From: Dactylellina haptotyla
Lineage: Eukaryota; Ascomycota; Orbiliomycetes; Orbiliales; Orbiliaceae
DNA: 64,000 nt
Direction of reading: 5' to 3'
NCBI GenBank assembly: GCA_031310005.1
Contig: CM062384.1
Span: 124,001 to 188,000, forward strand
This document shows, in pieces, positions 1 to 11,916 of the stretch. Every line of letters starts with the position of its first letter. The stretch's first letter is position 1. The position numbers and the translations under genes were made by a program. The notes beneath the pieces are model-generated. The model made no database searches, was not told the origin of the DNA, and saw only the letters and a list, made by a program, of their open reading frames with translations.

Positions 1-115
1 ATACGGAACTACAATCGGACCCAACGAACTCGAGAATCTTCTCTGCATCGTCGATGTATTCCCAAAGCTCGAGAGGGGATGTGCCGTGAATGAAATAATC
101 TGCGTATTTTCTTTC
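1..115 (-). CDS. possible exon of a gene running off the left edge (partial)
   Basis: On the minus strand a frame is open from about 115 to the window edge (38 codons). It is preceded by a plausible acceptor (CGATAG, at about 116-121). It reads as an acidic stretch starting ERKYADYFIHG and containing ELWEYIDDAEKILEFV, which looks protein-like, but I recognise no family. The plus strand is also open over the same bases and ends in a stop near 164, so the strand is not certain. No start codon is assigned. Neighbouring sequence outside the window would decide it. Confidence 0.25.
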
Positions 116-769
116 CTATCGAATTCGATGTGTGACAACCTTGCCTCCCAAGTTTAAAATTTCAGACATTTTCTTGGTGGGACAAAGAATCCTATCGAAT
201 AGTATTATTTTAGTGTAATTAGCCACTTGCACATATATGTTAAAGCGCATATAGCGCCGAAATAATTTTATCCTTTTTTCTCTCCCTTTGCAAATGAGCA
301 ACTATCCGCGAACCGAGACAAAATATCTTATCCGGATCGATCTTTCACTTATAATTACTCACGCTTGAGCTCGTCGTCACGAAACCGTCCGCTCGCCTTA
401 GGAACGCGAAAGTCGGACTTATGTCCCGTAAAGGAAGACATCGGCGGAATCAAAAAGTAGTCTCATTATTCTTTTTTTTAGCGTTATACCCTCCGATACC
501 TGAATCCTGTCGCGCACGTGCCTTTAATAATACAAATGAAATATATAGTTATAACGCCAACATGACCAAATTGCAAAACATATGCGATGTGTCCCCGATA
601 TCGCTCCATCCAGATTTCCTGCAACCGGATGCTCGTTTGAAAGTGAGGTTATAGAAGAGAGAATCCCACCAATAGAAAGCTGCCGGTCCCTGAGCTACAA
701 ATTGTCTTTGGAAATATCCTCCTTTTTTTGAAACTTAAAATGAAAATAGGCGTCGCCGTCCAGCTCGAA
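116..769. other. intergenic, no gene seen
   Basis: AT-rich spacer with short chance ORFs on both strands and no recognisable protein, RNA or repeat. A T-run lies near 470-480. The region is the 3' flank of the minus-strand gene that ends at 770. Confidence 0.5.
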
Positions 770-1798
770 CTAGTTGGACCCGTGCTGTCTGATTCCTTCC
801 ATGATGTATTCGGCGAGGCTATCTGGGGGAACCGTGGGCACAGCGCCTACGCCCGTGGTTACAGTGTTTGATCCGTAGGGTTTGGTGTCGAATTCCTTCC
901 CGTCAAATATACAGACGGCGTCGCCGGATGTCTTTGATGCTTCGTAGCCTTTTTCAGAATACATTATTTGCGTTAGTATAGCTCACTTCGTCTATTTATC
1001 CACATTGTCGGAATTCGAAATTATTTTTTCTTCGATCCCGTATGCATGAATCCTTTTTCTCTCTGTGGTAATTTGAGATTTCGTGTCGGCGGATGTTTTG
1101 GGCAGATCGTAACTGGAAAGTGGACGGAGTATCGCCCTTCGGATGGCTGAAATCGCCGCTGATAGGCGTGAAAAGGAAGATTGTGGAAAATGCAAATGCT
1201 GCACGCGGGTTCCTGGGGCCAAGTTCGATTGTGCATACAAACGAAGATCCCGTGGCAGTGTTCCCGCTCGCGTAGACCGATGAGGAAGAAGTTTGCAATT
1301 TCGCAAAAGCCTTCTCTCCGATGAACCAATGGTAGAGATGGAATATGGGGAGATATGAAACAAAGAGACACCCGTCAACGGAAAACAAGAGAGTTTACTC
1401 ACAGACAGCCCCTAACTTTACTCCGACTGGTTGTACGCCGACCAGATCTATCGAACAAGCGCTGAGCCTGCCGGCACCGTTGTAGCAGTGGATGATAAAG
1501 TCCGTCGAGTTGGAGTCCCCACCGCAGAAGGAGCTTTGGGAGACCTGCGTAGGGCAGTGGAGGGTTCCATCGAGGTCACTATTGATAGAAATAAATTTCA
1601 CGTTGTTTGTCAGATAGTTTACAAAAGAGAAGGTATAGGAACAAAGATCCGGTGCAACAGCAGGAAACTATCAGGGAAACCATGGTATCAAGAGGTGTTC
1701 TGGTTGACTGACATTGTGACCCCCCCGTAGCCGTTCGCGAGTACGAGGCAGCTATTGCCAAGCAGGAGAGCGAGGGCCAGGTGAAATGCGTTGCGCAT
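770..1798 (-). CDS. small cysteine-rich secreted protein, paralogue of the 12.7-kb gene
   Basis: Three exons fit: 1798-1713, 1578-1403 and 948-770, giving about 146 residues. The start is the ATG at 1798, which opens a clear signal peptide (MRNAFHLALALLLGNSCLVL). The mature part carries an SFCGGDSNSTDFIIHC motif, then GVQPVGVKLGAVCY and TSGDAVC. It aligns cysteine for cysteine with the GPI protein at 12684-13474 (NFCAGDSLQTNIIIRC, GVPPIGVKTFAPCY, TTGDAAC). The third exon joins after a perfect TACTAAC branch site and restores CYEASKTSGDAVC, which strongly supports the model. The intron between exons 2 and 3 is 454 nt, unusually long for this window. Unlike its paralogue, the protein has no Ser/Thr stalk or hydrophobic C-terminus and ends soon after the cysteine domain, so it is probably released. 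The exon-1 donor (GTCAGT) is the weakest junction. Function unknown. Confidence 0.72.
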
Positions 1799-3853
1799 TG
1801 TTGCAGATGTCGCAGAGGAAGGTTTCAGGAGGATCCAGAAGGTCAACCCAGGCGACAACGAGTGATCTGTCTGCGGAGCAGGAAGCAGAGAGAGAGAAAG
1901 AAGCGGACAGAAATAAGACGCCGCAACGAATATCCAGATTCCGAAGAGGTTTGCAGGAAGAGGGATCTTGGATCTTGGATCTCCGTGGCTTTTGGAGTGC
2001 CGATGGCCCGCTTGGATGTTGGAGAGGTCAATATCTGGAGTTTGACAATTTCCTGTTCAGCCGCTGCGAAGGAGATTAAAATAGCCACACCCGTTTCTTT
2101 CTCTCTTCCCGGAGAAAACAGCTGGTAGGTCTGTCTCTCTGGCGTGCAGCTGTTGGGATCGATCGGGCGACCCAGCTCGTGCTCAGGTACACAGCCCACG
2201 ACCGGCCAGACATGCGTGTACCACCAGACATCGCCAAGGCGATGTTGGTACAGATGGTACAGACGGTACAGACATTGGCTGGTGGGGGGGGGCTTGGATC
2301 GATGTGGGAAGGTCTGTAAGCGAAGACGCAAGACATGTCTTTTCCGATTCGGAACCAGAAATCCATTATGCGTCAGGTATTCGATTTCTGTTAGAATATA
2401 TTCCCGACGCACAGTGCAGACTCGCGGCCTCGTCAGAGGGAGTGTGGTTGCGCGCTGTGAAACCCCAGCTGGTATTCGGTCATTCCAAATCAGGCTGGGC
2501 TCGACAAGTTGCTTGAAAGGGACACCATCTGGAACCGTGGCCGGTGTTTGAACGGTCGTTCTGCCATATATTTGAACATCTGCAGAAGCGTCTCGAACGA
2601 AGCGAAACCGCTGGTGCCTCTCAGATGATATGCTCGCATTATTATTTATTATATCATAATTGTTGGGAGCGTGTGTGAGCCGTGGCTGGAATAGAATAGA
2701 AGCCCGCGACCAGCTGCTAGCTGGCTGCAGAGGCGTTTAGAATGGGCACGCTAGGATGGCACCAGGTACCTGGGTTTTGAATATGGAACCTAGTCAAACA
2801 CCACCGCCAGGCACTAACTGATCATGACGGTGGGAGCCAGCCGATGTCGAGCACTAGCCTGTGTGATGTGGGCCTGGCTGTCGAGCTCTCGTTCTTATCG
2901 ATTGACCAACGTCTCGTCGAGCTCTTCGGCGCCATTAACCGTGCACCACCACCACCATTATTACCACTCCCTCCACGCCCTCCACGCCCTCCACGACCGA
3001 AGTGAAATGTGAGATGTGAGATGTGAGGAAAGGGAGAACAAAGGTGCAGAGGAAGAGATGTGTTGTCCGGACGTCAGCGACAACACCTCTGCCCGAGCGT
3101 ACCAAGCCCGAGGAGATTTGAACGACGAGCAATAAAATGGCTGAATCCTACGGCCAGGCAAACGTGAATTGAGGCTTCGACTCTGATTGGCACACTCGCC
3201 CACCCGCCACGGCTTCTTTCCTGCTTCTCGCTCGTCTTCTATCAGACGATGCCCTTTTAATAACCTCAACCTCTCGGTCTCAGTCGAACAGGGAACAGCA
3301 GACGACGGGAAGCGCAGCCTAGAAAATCACGCAGCTGGCCAGGAGTCTCTGATTGCATGCTCGCTCGCTCTTTTAGCTAGTTTTTTGGAGACACCGTTGT
3401 AGCAGGTTGAACCCCCATCCAGCCCCAAGTGACCCCAACCTGTGTCTCCCATCCTCTCGCCCTCGAGCTAGCCTTCCAGACCTCCGGGCTCGCTCCCACC
3501 TTGAAACGGCGAAAAAATTCGAAAGAGGCGGACTAGGACTGGACTGAATCGCGTCGTCTCCGAGCACCAGCACCAGCACCACAAGCACCACAAGCACCAG
3601 AGTCATCATTTCGATAGCCTGACTAATTCTAATTCTAATGCCTCCGGCGTCGTAGTGTTCTTTCGCTATACCGGTTCATGCATTGACGGCGGCCCTGGCA
3701 CCTCGACGTATCAGCCCTGCATCTGCAGCTCCCCCGTCCTGATTTTTGGGGTTTTATTTTTTTATTATTTTTTTTTTTTTTATCTTTCTGGTCTTCTCAT
3801 GCGGGTTTTTCTTCCCTCTTGGCGTCCCCGTCTCTCGCCTCTCACCTCATCTC
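1799..3853. other. divergent intergenic region / promoter of the C2H2 gene
   Basis: About 2 kb without a supported gene. The longest open frames here begin with GTG or have no recognisable content. It holds short tandem repeats: a GGTACAGA-type repeat near 2248-2275, three 9-mers (CTCCACGCC type) at about 2967-2994, three 7-mers (GTGAGAT type) near 3008-3027, CAC-rich trinucleotides at 3565-3600, and a long T-rich tract near 3755-3782. Such polypyrimidine and poly(dT) tracts are common in fungal promoters. Confidence 0.5.
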
Positions 3854-4480
3854 GTAAGTTTGGAGTCCTGATATCCGAGACCATATATAGATCGGCCCTC
3901 CCGCTACCCTCCTCCTTACCTCCTGGTTTGCGCAATCAATTCTCCATATCGCCTCTCGCAATTCCCATAGCACACATACGACCCTTGAATGATAGTTAAT
4001 TAATATACCTCTAACACCACTACAGTTAATATAATAGTTTAAAGGAAGAGCCTTATAGGGTAGCAGGCTGGTACTCAACCCATCGACTCGACCCCAACTT
4101 CACCCGTAATTTATATATATATATATATATATATACTTTTTTTTTTACACATCTACACCTCTCCATTGCCCGATTCCTCACTCTTCGTCTTTCTAATACA
4201 TCTACGGAATCCTAAAAAAGAAAGAAAGAATCTCCTAACCGACGTTACAAACTTCATACCTCCCCCGTCATCCTATTGTTCGGACCTTTCTCAGCCACAG
4301 CAACCGAACCGGCTTTTATATCACTCTATAGCACCCTTCGTATTCCCTTTCCTTCCAATCCCCACCAACCCTCTCACACCCAATATTATAGAACATTAGA
4401 ATCGCGGCCCCTACAATATAGCAAAGTAGCAGCTAGCCATTGGTGTGGCGATCTTGGGCTCCCGTCGCTCCCTTGCCGAC
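3854..4480 (+). promoter_or_regulatory. probable 5' leader with a 5'-UTR intron and an ATG-free stretch
   Basis: A GTAAGT donor at 3854 and a CTCTAAC...CTACAG acceptor ending at 4025 outline a 172-nt intron in the leader of the C2H2 gene. From 4026 to 4480 I find no ATG on the plus strand, and the only nearby one (3989) lies inside the proposed intron. About seven would be expected by chance in this length. The tract is C/T-rich and includes a (TA)12 run at 4112-4135. The first ATG after it opens the long reading frame at 4481. This supports a long spliced 5' UTR; RNA reads would settle it. Confidence 0.5.
4112..4135. repeat. (TA)n microsatellite
   Basis: Twelve uninterrupted TA units followed by a T-run, inside the proposed leader of the C2H2 gene. 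Likely length-polymorphic. Confidence 0.9.
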
Positions 4481-7338
4481 ATGTCCAGGCACACTAATAT
4501 CGTCGATATTCCCGACCTCGATGCGCAGTTCGGCCGTCTGCGATCCATGAAATCCATGGCCAACAACACTATGCACCACCGCGTGCAATCCACAAACATG
4601 CTCTTCCCGTCAAACGTGGATCCTATGGCTCAGGTTCCCCGTAACGGCCTTCGCGTAGCCCCTACTGAGGCTCGCGCTGCCCGCGCTGCCAACCCCTTCG
4701 ATATATCATCACAATGGGCCGCCCAGCAGCAGCTGGATCTATCTGAGCAGGAGATACCGGCCCGCCTGATGCAGCCGGGAAGCATGGATGCATCTGCCAA
4801 TATCTCCTTCATCCAGCAGTCGTATACCCAGGAGCAGCTTCAACGGGCCCAGACAAACGCCCGTGGCCTTCAGGCCGGCTTCGAGATCCTTCCGATGTTT
4901 GGTGATAAACCTCCTCAGTCATCCAGGTCGTCTCCTCGACTCGGGTTCAGCAGCACACCTGGGGATTCGTCTCATTACAGTCTTGGGTTTGGCTTTGACA
5001 CTAGCGGCCACTACAGCTACAAACCGGATGTTGCCGGTGTGGTCATCGACGCGGGCGTTGATGAGTCCATGGCTGAGTGGGAGCAAGAGCTGTTTCGGTC
5101 GTACAGGAAGATGAAGTACTACGGAGAAGAAGAACACTCTAAAGAGAAGACGATCGAAATCGTCACTAAATTTACCGCCGCGGCTCGTGGTGCGTACGAA
5201 AAACTGGAGACTGCTGCGCACTCTGACGCTGTCAGCCAAGGATTCAAACTCTTCTTCCGATCTATCAAGAGTTTCGAGCATCTCACTCGCATGGGTTTCA
5301 AGAACCTGGACAAGATTCTGGACGGCCAAACACCGACCTCTATCGTTCCAATATACAGTGTTCTCCATGTCGCATACGCTATCTCTCAGACCACTTCGGA
5401 AAATCTACCGCAACTTACCGATGCGCCATCGGTCGCGGCTTTCCGTGAAGATGTTCAAACGTACTGGAAGAAGTGTCTTCAAGGTGGCTCCAACAGCCTT
5501 GGATTCTCCGAACAACACGTCTTTGAAGAGCTTCTCGCCGTGATGACTCAAGAAATCGACGCGGCCTTGGAATGGATCTCCACTCGAACTTGTCTAACGA
5601 CTTGGACAAATGTCGAGGAGGACGAGGAAGAAAGCACGTCGTTCAACTACGTCCTTCAACAGAGCCGTCAACCATCAATAGTAGAATCAGATCACGCCCA
5701 ATCAGATATTTTTAACAATAGCAATCCTTTAGACCCCAGCCTCGGAAGCCTTCCGACACAGGCTCTTCCGCCTGAGCGGCGTCGCTCTGTATCTCCATGG
5801 GGTGCGGTTGTCCAAGGATCAACGTTCAGTCACTTGATTGGCTTCCTTGAAAGTAAGTGAATTCCCCAAAACTTCCGTCCCTCTATGTAGTCTCTAATCA
5901 AGTTCGTCCTCCTAGGCCTTGATTCGCTAGGGACAATGTTCAATAATCTGAGCTTCGGATCTTCCCATAACGACAACCATCATGTAACTAAGCAGCGACC
6001 GAGCTGCAAGCCACCGACGATGCAAGATTTCAAGAGCCTCATTGTGAGGGGCGTCATCGGCCAAATCTGGAAAGCAAAGAGATTCAACTGGGTTGGACAC
6101 ATCATGCGTGCGGCAATCAACATGGTTCAACTCGGCGTTATACAGTATCTCAGAGATTTCGAAAACTACGTCCTCGGTCTCACAAAAGTAAGTTATTCTC
6201 CTAACAGCAACGAATCGTGCGATTTACTAACGGGCGATTTTTTTATTATCAGTACTGTGAAGAAACACCGAAGAGATTGGAATTTACTTGTAACTTTCTG
6301 CAAATCTGCGAGCGTTTGGCTCCAATGTTCATCGATCTCTCGACCCGTGCAGATCAAACCCCATACTCATCCGAGTATACCAACGTTCGTCTTACGGAGG
6401 AACTGCAGTTGATCCGCCAGAAGCAGATTGCTGAGGCTCCTTTCGCATACATGAGCATCCCGTCTGCTGACATGGGTATGCCCATGAACGCGCCCGATAT
6501 GATGCAGCTCGACCCAAGCATGGGCAGCAATCTCGCTCAGGCTGGGATGGATAACATGGGTATGATGAATAACTGGGATGGATACGGTTCGGTTTCGTAT
6601 CCCGAGTACTCGACTATGCCTATGGCCTGGAACACGGATTTGAGCTCCCTGAGCGAATCGATGGACTCCACGGAAACGGAAGACACATCGTATCAGTATA
6701 ATACCCCCACCCCACCTTCTACTACTTGGATGGACCACGCCGGACTTAACGCGATGGCCAACTTTCAGTTCCCAAAGAAGCCAGTTGAGCCCACCCAGAA
6801 GTTCCTGTTTGAGTTGAAGGCCGGAGAAGTCTTCCCCATCTCGGAAAGATTTGCGGCTTTCAACTACAGCAGAAGACACTCCGAAGCCGACTGTTCGTTC
6901 CGTACCAGCTCGGCTTCGCCAGCTTCCACTTCTTCCAACGGCGTCCAGCGTCGCCAATCTACCCCTCTCACTACGGTATCAGAAACATCATCCAAGCCCG
7001 TTGATATCGGCAGCCACAGACCCACTCGCATTCGCAAGTCCTCAAGGGGCAACCGACCTGCCGAGGGCCGAGTGTTCATATGTGACCATCCCGGCTGCGG
7101 AGCGGAGATCAGAGGATCCAAAAGCACCATGTCAAACAGCAATCTTCTTCGCCACAAGAGGTCCGCTCACCCGGAGACTGAAAGCTGGCCGGATGTGATG
7201 TGCGAGATGGCCGGTTGCACTGCAACTTACAGAGGCTCTCGAGGACGTGAAAACCTCAAGACGCATATGAAGAACAAGCACAAGTTAGTGTTCGAGGCGC
7301 AGAAGAGGAGGCAAAGCATCATGAGCGATATTGAGTAA
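4481..7338 (+). CDS. large C2H2 zinc-finger protein, probable transcription factor
   Basis: Three exons, 4481-5852, 5916-6187 and 6253-7338, encode about 909 residues. The reading frame is open further 5' to a GTG at 4445, but the first ATG is at 4481 (MSRHTNIVDIPDL), and the ATG-free leader supports it. Residues about 200-390 form a predicted helical, charged region I cannot assign. Exon 2 adds another helical block (SLIVRGVIGQIWKAKRFNWV). The middle of exon 3 is low-complexity and rich in Met, Ser and Pro. The C-terminus has two zinc-finger-like units at about 823-880: CDHPGCGAEIRGS with a distal H-x5-H, and CEMAGCTATYRGS followed by HMKNKH. The spacing is longer than a classical finger. 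The family is known for DNA binding, so a nuclear regulatory role is inferred. No close named orthologue is recognised. Confidence 0.88.
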
Positions 7339-9420
7339 ACACCGTTTCCCAAATGAAACTCTCTTCTCAATTTTACAACGTTTTATTTGGGTTTTTCTCG
7401 GGTGTTTTGGGGTTATGAGGTGTTTTCTTTCTTCTTTACTGGGTAGTTTTGACGAGTTATGAATTCTATGAATGCATTAATATAATCTCCGAGCGGTGAT
7501 TTTTGTCAGTCCCGTTTTCATTGGTTTTCTTTACCATTCTATTATATATTTATTTAGTCCTCGGGCAACACCTACCCTACTCTTTGTTGCGGGTAACATA
7601 CATACAAGCGCATGATAGAAAAATCACGCCTCAAAGGTTCTTCTGTACTTTTTGTTTCCATACATCTTGCTCCTGTATCATACCCTCGGAGTTTTACACT
7701 GATTTCACTTTTGCATTCTGCATATTTGTTCTACCGATAGCTATCTGTCTAGATATCTACGACTCCAAATCAGACCAATTTGTCTCATGAATCGCTCACT
7801 CGGATGTTGATAGTCGTCTGATTTAAACGTTTCACATTATCATATCGTTCCTGTATTATTAGCAATGAAAAGCCTCCGTAACGGGCCCAGGCCTTTAATC
7901 CAGAAGCCAATATCCCTACCAACCACGTGTGCGTACCTCGGTGAAATCCCAACGGTCTCGAAGCCTCTGCTGCGCCTCACAACTAAGTGACTAGTACGTT
8001 TTAAATGCGTTGCGACTTCAAGCATTTTCCATTCGGCCCGAGACACCAGTATGACGTCATACGAGTGAGTGCCCAGCTCACGTGTGCGGGCGGAGAGACA
8101 TTCAACAGACAAGACATCCACTGCTCCAACCGCCGATAATTATCACGGGATCGGTCGAGGTCAAGACAATAGCACCATTCGGCAAACTCGGATTGTGCCG
8201 ATTGGAAATGGACTTTCAATTCCAGTTCGGCTTGCCGACTGCTAACCGCCAGGACCACCAAACTCAAAATACCCTCAGGCTCTATGCGGCTAACCTACAG
8301 CCCAACACGTACGCTCACGCGACACGTTCAAAGGCCCACCGCCACGCCGACGTTCCGTGGCTTCCTTCAGCTGCGATTGAACTCTACCTATCGATCGAGG
8401 GAGCCCTGTCCAACTCGGCTGGGCCGTCTGGGGATTGGACGGGAGTCTGCAGCCGGCCGCTCCTGATCTACAGAAGTGTGGGTTTGGGTTGGATCCATGG
8501 AGCCCAAACATGGGGCATGCCTTTCAGTTCGCGAAGGTTATGAGCAGTGAATGACGTAGCCGCACAAACAAAAAATTAACCGGCCGCACAGAAAATCAGA
8601 ACCCAACTAACGAAACTTAGCAGATGCACGGTGAACATCATGACATGATTATCCACACTCTTTCAACAGAGGAAGAGAAACATTTAAAAAAACATGGAAG
8701 ACAGCCGGGAACCCCGGATTATCGCTTGTTTCTCCTCTTTAGCGTTCGTGAGATCCAGCAAGGAAGGAGCTCGGGATGTCACCTGCGCGCAAATTTTACC
8801 TGTCGGTTGACAATTTTCGAACTGTTCTGTCCCGTTGCGGGCGCTGTGATATTTAAACTACCATTTCGAAAAATCGAAGCTAAAATACACAAAACCAGGC
8901 TGCTGGGTCTCCTTTGGGGTAACAATCGCGTCATAGTTGGTCAGTCCCTATGCGCCGTGCTCCGGATGCTGTGGAATTCCTGAGCCGTTTTGGTGAATAA
9001 AAATTTCCTTCTGGTTTCTAAGTGTACAATTTGCGACGGTAATATGACGATATAAATTCCCTTCGTGGCCCCCCCTCTTCTCTTCTCGTGAATTCGTCTT
9101 CGAGTATTCTATCATCTGTCGTCTCATTCCCTCCCTTTCGCGTGTAACCGTCATCTTTCTCCTTCACAGAAGCCCGTCGACGCAGTTAACTGTCGGAGAT
9201 CTGTCGCGGTGTTGGTAAGTTTCCTAGCACTGCCCTTGCTGAAGTACGCATACATAAAAGAATAATATGAATCCTGGAATAAAAATAAGAATGATATTTT
9301 ATGCATTTTAATTGAAAATATTAAAAGGAAAAATAAAAAATTAAAAAATCAGACGTGGAATGTGTTTTGGGTGATTTGAATGCTAAGCTTTTTGCCATTT
9401 CTGCAGTAATCAGGGATCAA
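7339..9420. other. intergenic, no gene seen
   Basis: The 3' flank of the C2H2 gene and the 5' flank of the hexose transporter. Several open frames of 60-150 codons lie on both strands at 8000-9000, but they overlap one another and start with non-ATG codons or show no recognisable protein pattern. The last 450 bases are CT-rich, then AT-rich, like a promoter. Confidence 0.5.
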
Positions 9421-9421
9421 C

Positions 9422-9430
9422 ATATATATA
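9422..9430 (+). promoter_or_regulatory. TATA-like element of the hexose transporter
   Basis: An ATATATATA run 67-75 nt upstream of the ATG at 9497, a usual distance for a fungal TATA box. Position and sequence only. Confidence 0.45.
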
Positions 9431-9496
9431 CACGCCAAAAATTCACAAACTCGCTTCAATTCTCGAAGAAAGAAGGGTTCACGAAAATCATACGTC

Positions 9497-11346
9497 ATGG
9501 GTCTCTTCAAGAGCCAGAGATTTAGCGATATCAAGGCCGTTGCCTCGGGGCCGGTCATAGCCATCGGTCTTACGGCCAGTATGGGAGGTAGGTTTTACAA
9601 CACCCGTGGATATACATGTCGGTCGATAAACTAACAGGATTTTTAGGATTTTTATTCGGTGCCGATACTGGTCAGATTTCTGGCTTCCTTATCATGCGAG
9701 TGAGTTTTTAGATTCATGTTATTTTTTTCGCAGTTGCGATAACTAACTCCTAGTAGGATTTTCTTCGCCGTTTCGCTCAGTTTAAACCTGAGGAAGAAGA
9801 GAAGAATGGTGTTCCATATGGCTTCAACAACGTTCGCGAAGGTCTTGTCGTCGGTCTGCTCTCTATCGGCTGTCTAATCGGTGCTCTAATCGCCGCTCCA
9901 ATCTCCAATCGTCTCGGTCGCCGAATGGCCATGATTACGCTCTGTGGTGTCTTCTTAGTCGGAAATACTATCCAAATCGCCTCCTTCCACGCATGGTACC
10001 AAGTTGCTATTGGTCGATTCATCTGCGGTCTTGCTGTGGGCGGCTTATCCGTTCTAGTACCCGTTTACGTATCCGAGACAGTACCCAAACAGATTCGAGG
10101 AGCTTTAGTTGCTACCTATCAGCTCTTCGTGACGTTGGGAATATTGACTTCTTACTGTGTCAATCTCGGGACCAGCCATGTTGACGACGGGCCTTGGTCC
10201 TGGAGAGGCGCTTTGATGATCGGATACCTCTGGGCTCTTATCCTGATGGGTGGAATGTTTATTCTACCAGAAACACCTCGATACTTGCTCTCCCAAGGCA
10301 GGAAAGACGATTGTATCAAAGCGCTCAAGTGGATCGCGGGCAAGAAAAATAAGGGAAACCAAGCTCTCATCGAATCCCAGTACCAGGAGATGTCGTCCAT
10401 GATCCACGAGGAGAAGAGTTTTGCGAAGAAGTCTTTCTTCAGCAGCTTCGATCCTAAAGACAAAGTCATGTATCGAACAATCCTCGGCTTTGCGCTACAA
10501 ATGTTCCAGCAGTTGACCGGTGCCAATTATTTCTTCTACGTAAGTTGCACTTTGCGCATCCCCAACGACATTATATTATGAGATTTGAAAAAGCTAACAT
10601 GAAAATTCAAGTACGGCACTACTATTTTCCAATCCGTCGGTCTTACCAACCCCTACGTTACCCAGATCATCCTAGGTAGTGTTAACGTCGTCTCCACGTT
10701 CCCTGGTCTGTGGTTCATCGAACGTTACGGTCGCCGCAAGCCCCTCATCTTCGGTGGCCTCTGGCAATGCGCCTGGCTCATTGTATTCGCCGTCGTCGGC
10801 TCCGAATGCGATCAGAATAGCAAAACCGTTGGTTCAGTTCTCATTTTCTCAGCTTGCATGTTCATCTTTGGCTTCGCTTCAACCTGGGGTCCCGGTGTCT
10901 GGGTCGCCATTGGCGAAATCTTCCCTCTTCGCGTCAGATCCCACTCTGCATCCTTCGCCACCGCCGGTAACTGGTCCTGGAACTTCCTTCTCGCATTTTT
11001 CACTCCATACATCACATCATCGATCGGCTATCGATACGGTTATGTCTTCGCTGGTTGCAATTTGATCGGTGTTCTTATCGTTTTCTTCTTCTACTACGAG
11101 AGCAGCAATCTTACGCTCGAGCAGGTTGATCAAATGTACACAGACCCAGATACAAAGCCATGGAAGAGCAGCTCCTGGGCCCCGAAAGGCTACTCGAACA
11201 GAAGAGAGGCAGCAGAAGACGAGAAGGAGAGGGCAGATATCAATGCTGGTCTTAGAGAGGACGGGCGCGCGCAACATATTGAGAATGCCGATAGACAAGG
11301 GTCGATGGACTCCCATACTACCAAGGAGAGCACGAATGCTATCTAG
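9497..11346 (+). CDS. MFS hexose transporter (HXT/sugar porter family)
   Basis: Four exons, 9497-9587, 9647-9699, 9757-10539 and 10612-11346, give 553 residues, a normal length for a 12-helix fungal sugar permease. Sugar-porter signatures are in order: FGADTGQISGF in TM1, RLGRR after TM2, GRFICGLAVGGLS, PETPRYL in the central loop, QQLTGANYFFYYGTTIF in TM7, ERYGRR after TM8, WVAIGEIFPLRVR, and a charged hydrophilic C-terminal tail after LTLEQVDQMY. The join between exons 3 and 4 restores the TM7 motif exactly. The family imports glucose and related hexoses by facilitated diffusion or proton symport at the plasma membrane; which one cannot be read here. Low- or high-affinity glucose uptake is the best guess. 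The gene stands alone on its strand. Confidence 0.95.
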
Positions 11347-11916
11347 ACTTTTCTATTGCGATGAGTAATAGGTGAACGGAGGAGTTTTTTTTTTCCATTT
11401 CTTAACAAAACTTACTTGCATAGTCTCGCTTTTTATAATGCGTTATGATGATATGACTGTGCGCGCTTTTCTCTAATATTTTTGGTCCATTTTGTTCACC
11501 GAATATTAAGTATTCATCAAAATTCTTCACAATATAATAATGTATTATTAGTTTTTAACAACATCTGAAGCTTTTTTAACAATACTAATAAACCCAAATG
11601 TGGTGTTTATATTATAACGTTTATTATAAATATTTTGACCTAAACATTTTTAACCTAAACATTTTTAAAGTTCGCATACCTTCAGGTACTGAAATTCTAA
11701 ATTGTTTCGCCATATAGCCTACGAGGTTCAAGTTTTCAACTCCAAGACAACTATCCGTATTTTATAAGTATGAAATAACCAGGCCTTCGTGTCATCATGG
11801 ACAAAAGCTTTCAATCGCTCGATACACATCGTGCATATTCTGCGGTTCTAATTTAATAGCCCTACAACGTGAACTAACCTCGTAACAAGAAACCTAATAA
11901 GAATAACATAAATACG
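11347..11916. other. AT-rich intergenic spacer
   Basis: Strongly AT-rich spacer with several AATAAA/ATTATAA-like words and a short direct repeat (CCTAAACATTTTTA-like, twice near 11638-11670). No gene seen. Confidence 0.5.

Noticed and set aside
1843-2412. 189-codon open frame on the minus strand
   Set aside because: It begins with GTG, overlaps equally long plus-strand frames and has no domain-like pattern. Treated as chance in a GC-richer stretch.
4445-4480. Starting the C2H2 protein at 4445
   Set aside because: The codon there is GTG. The first ATG is at 4481.
8082-8543. 153-codon plus-strand frame between the C2H2 gene and the hexose transporter
   Set aside because: No recognisable motif, overlapped by other frames on both strands, and no signal of splicing to a larger gene.
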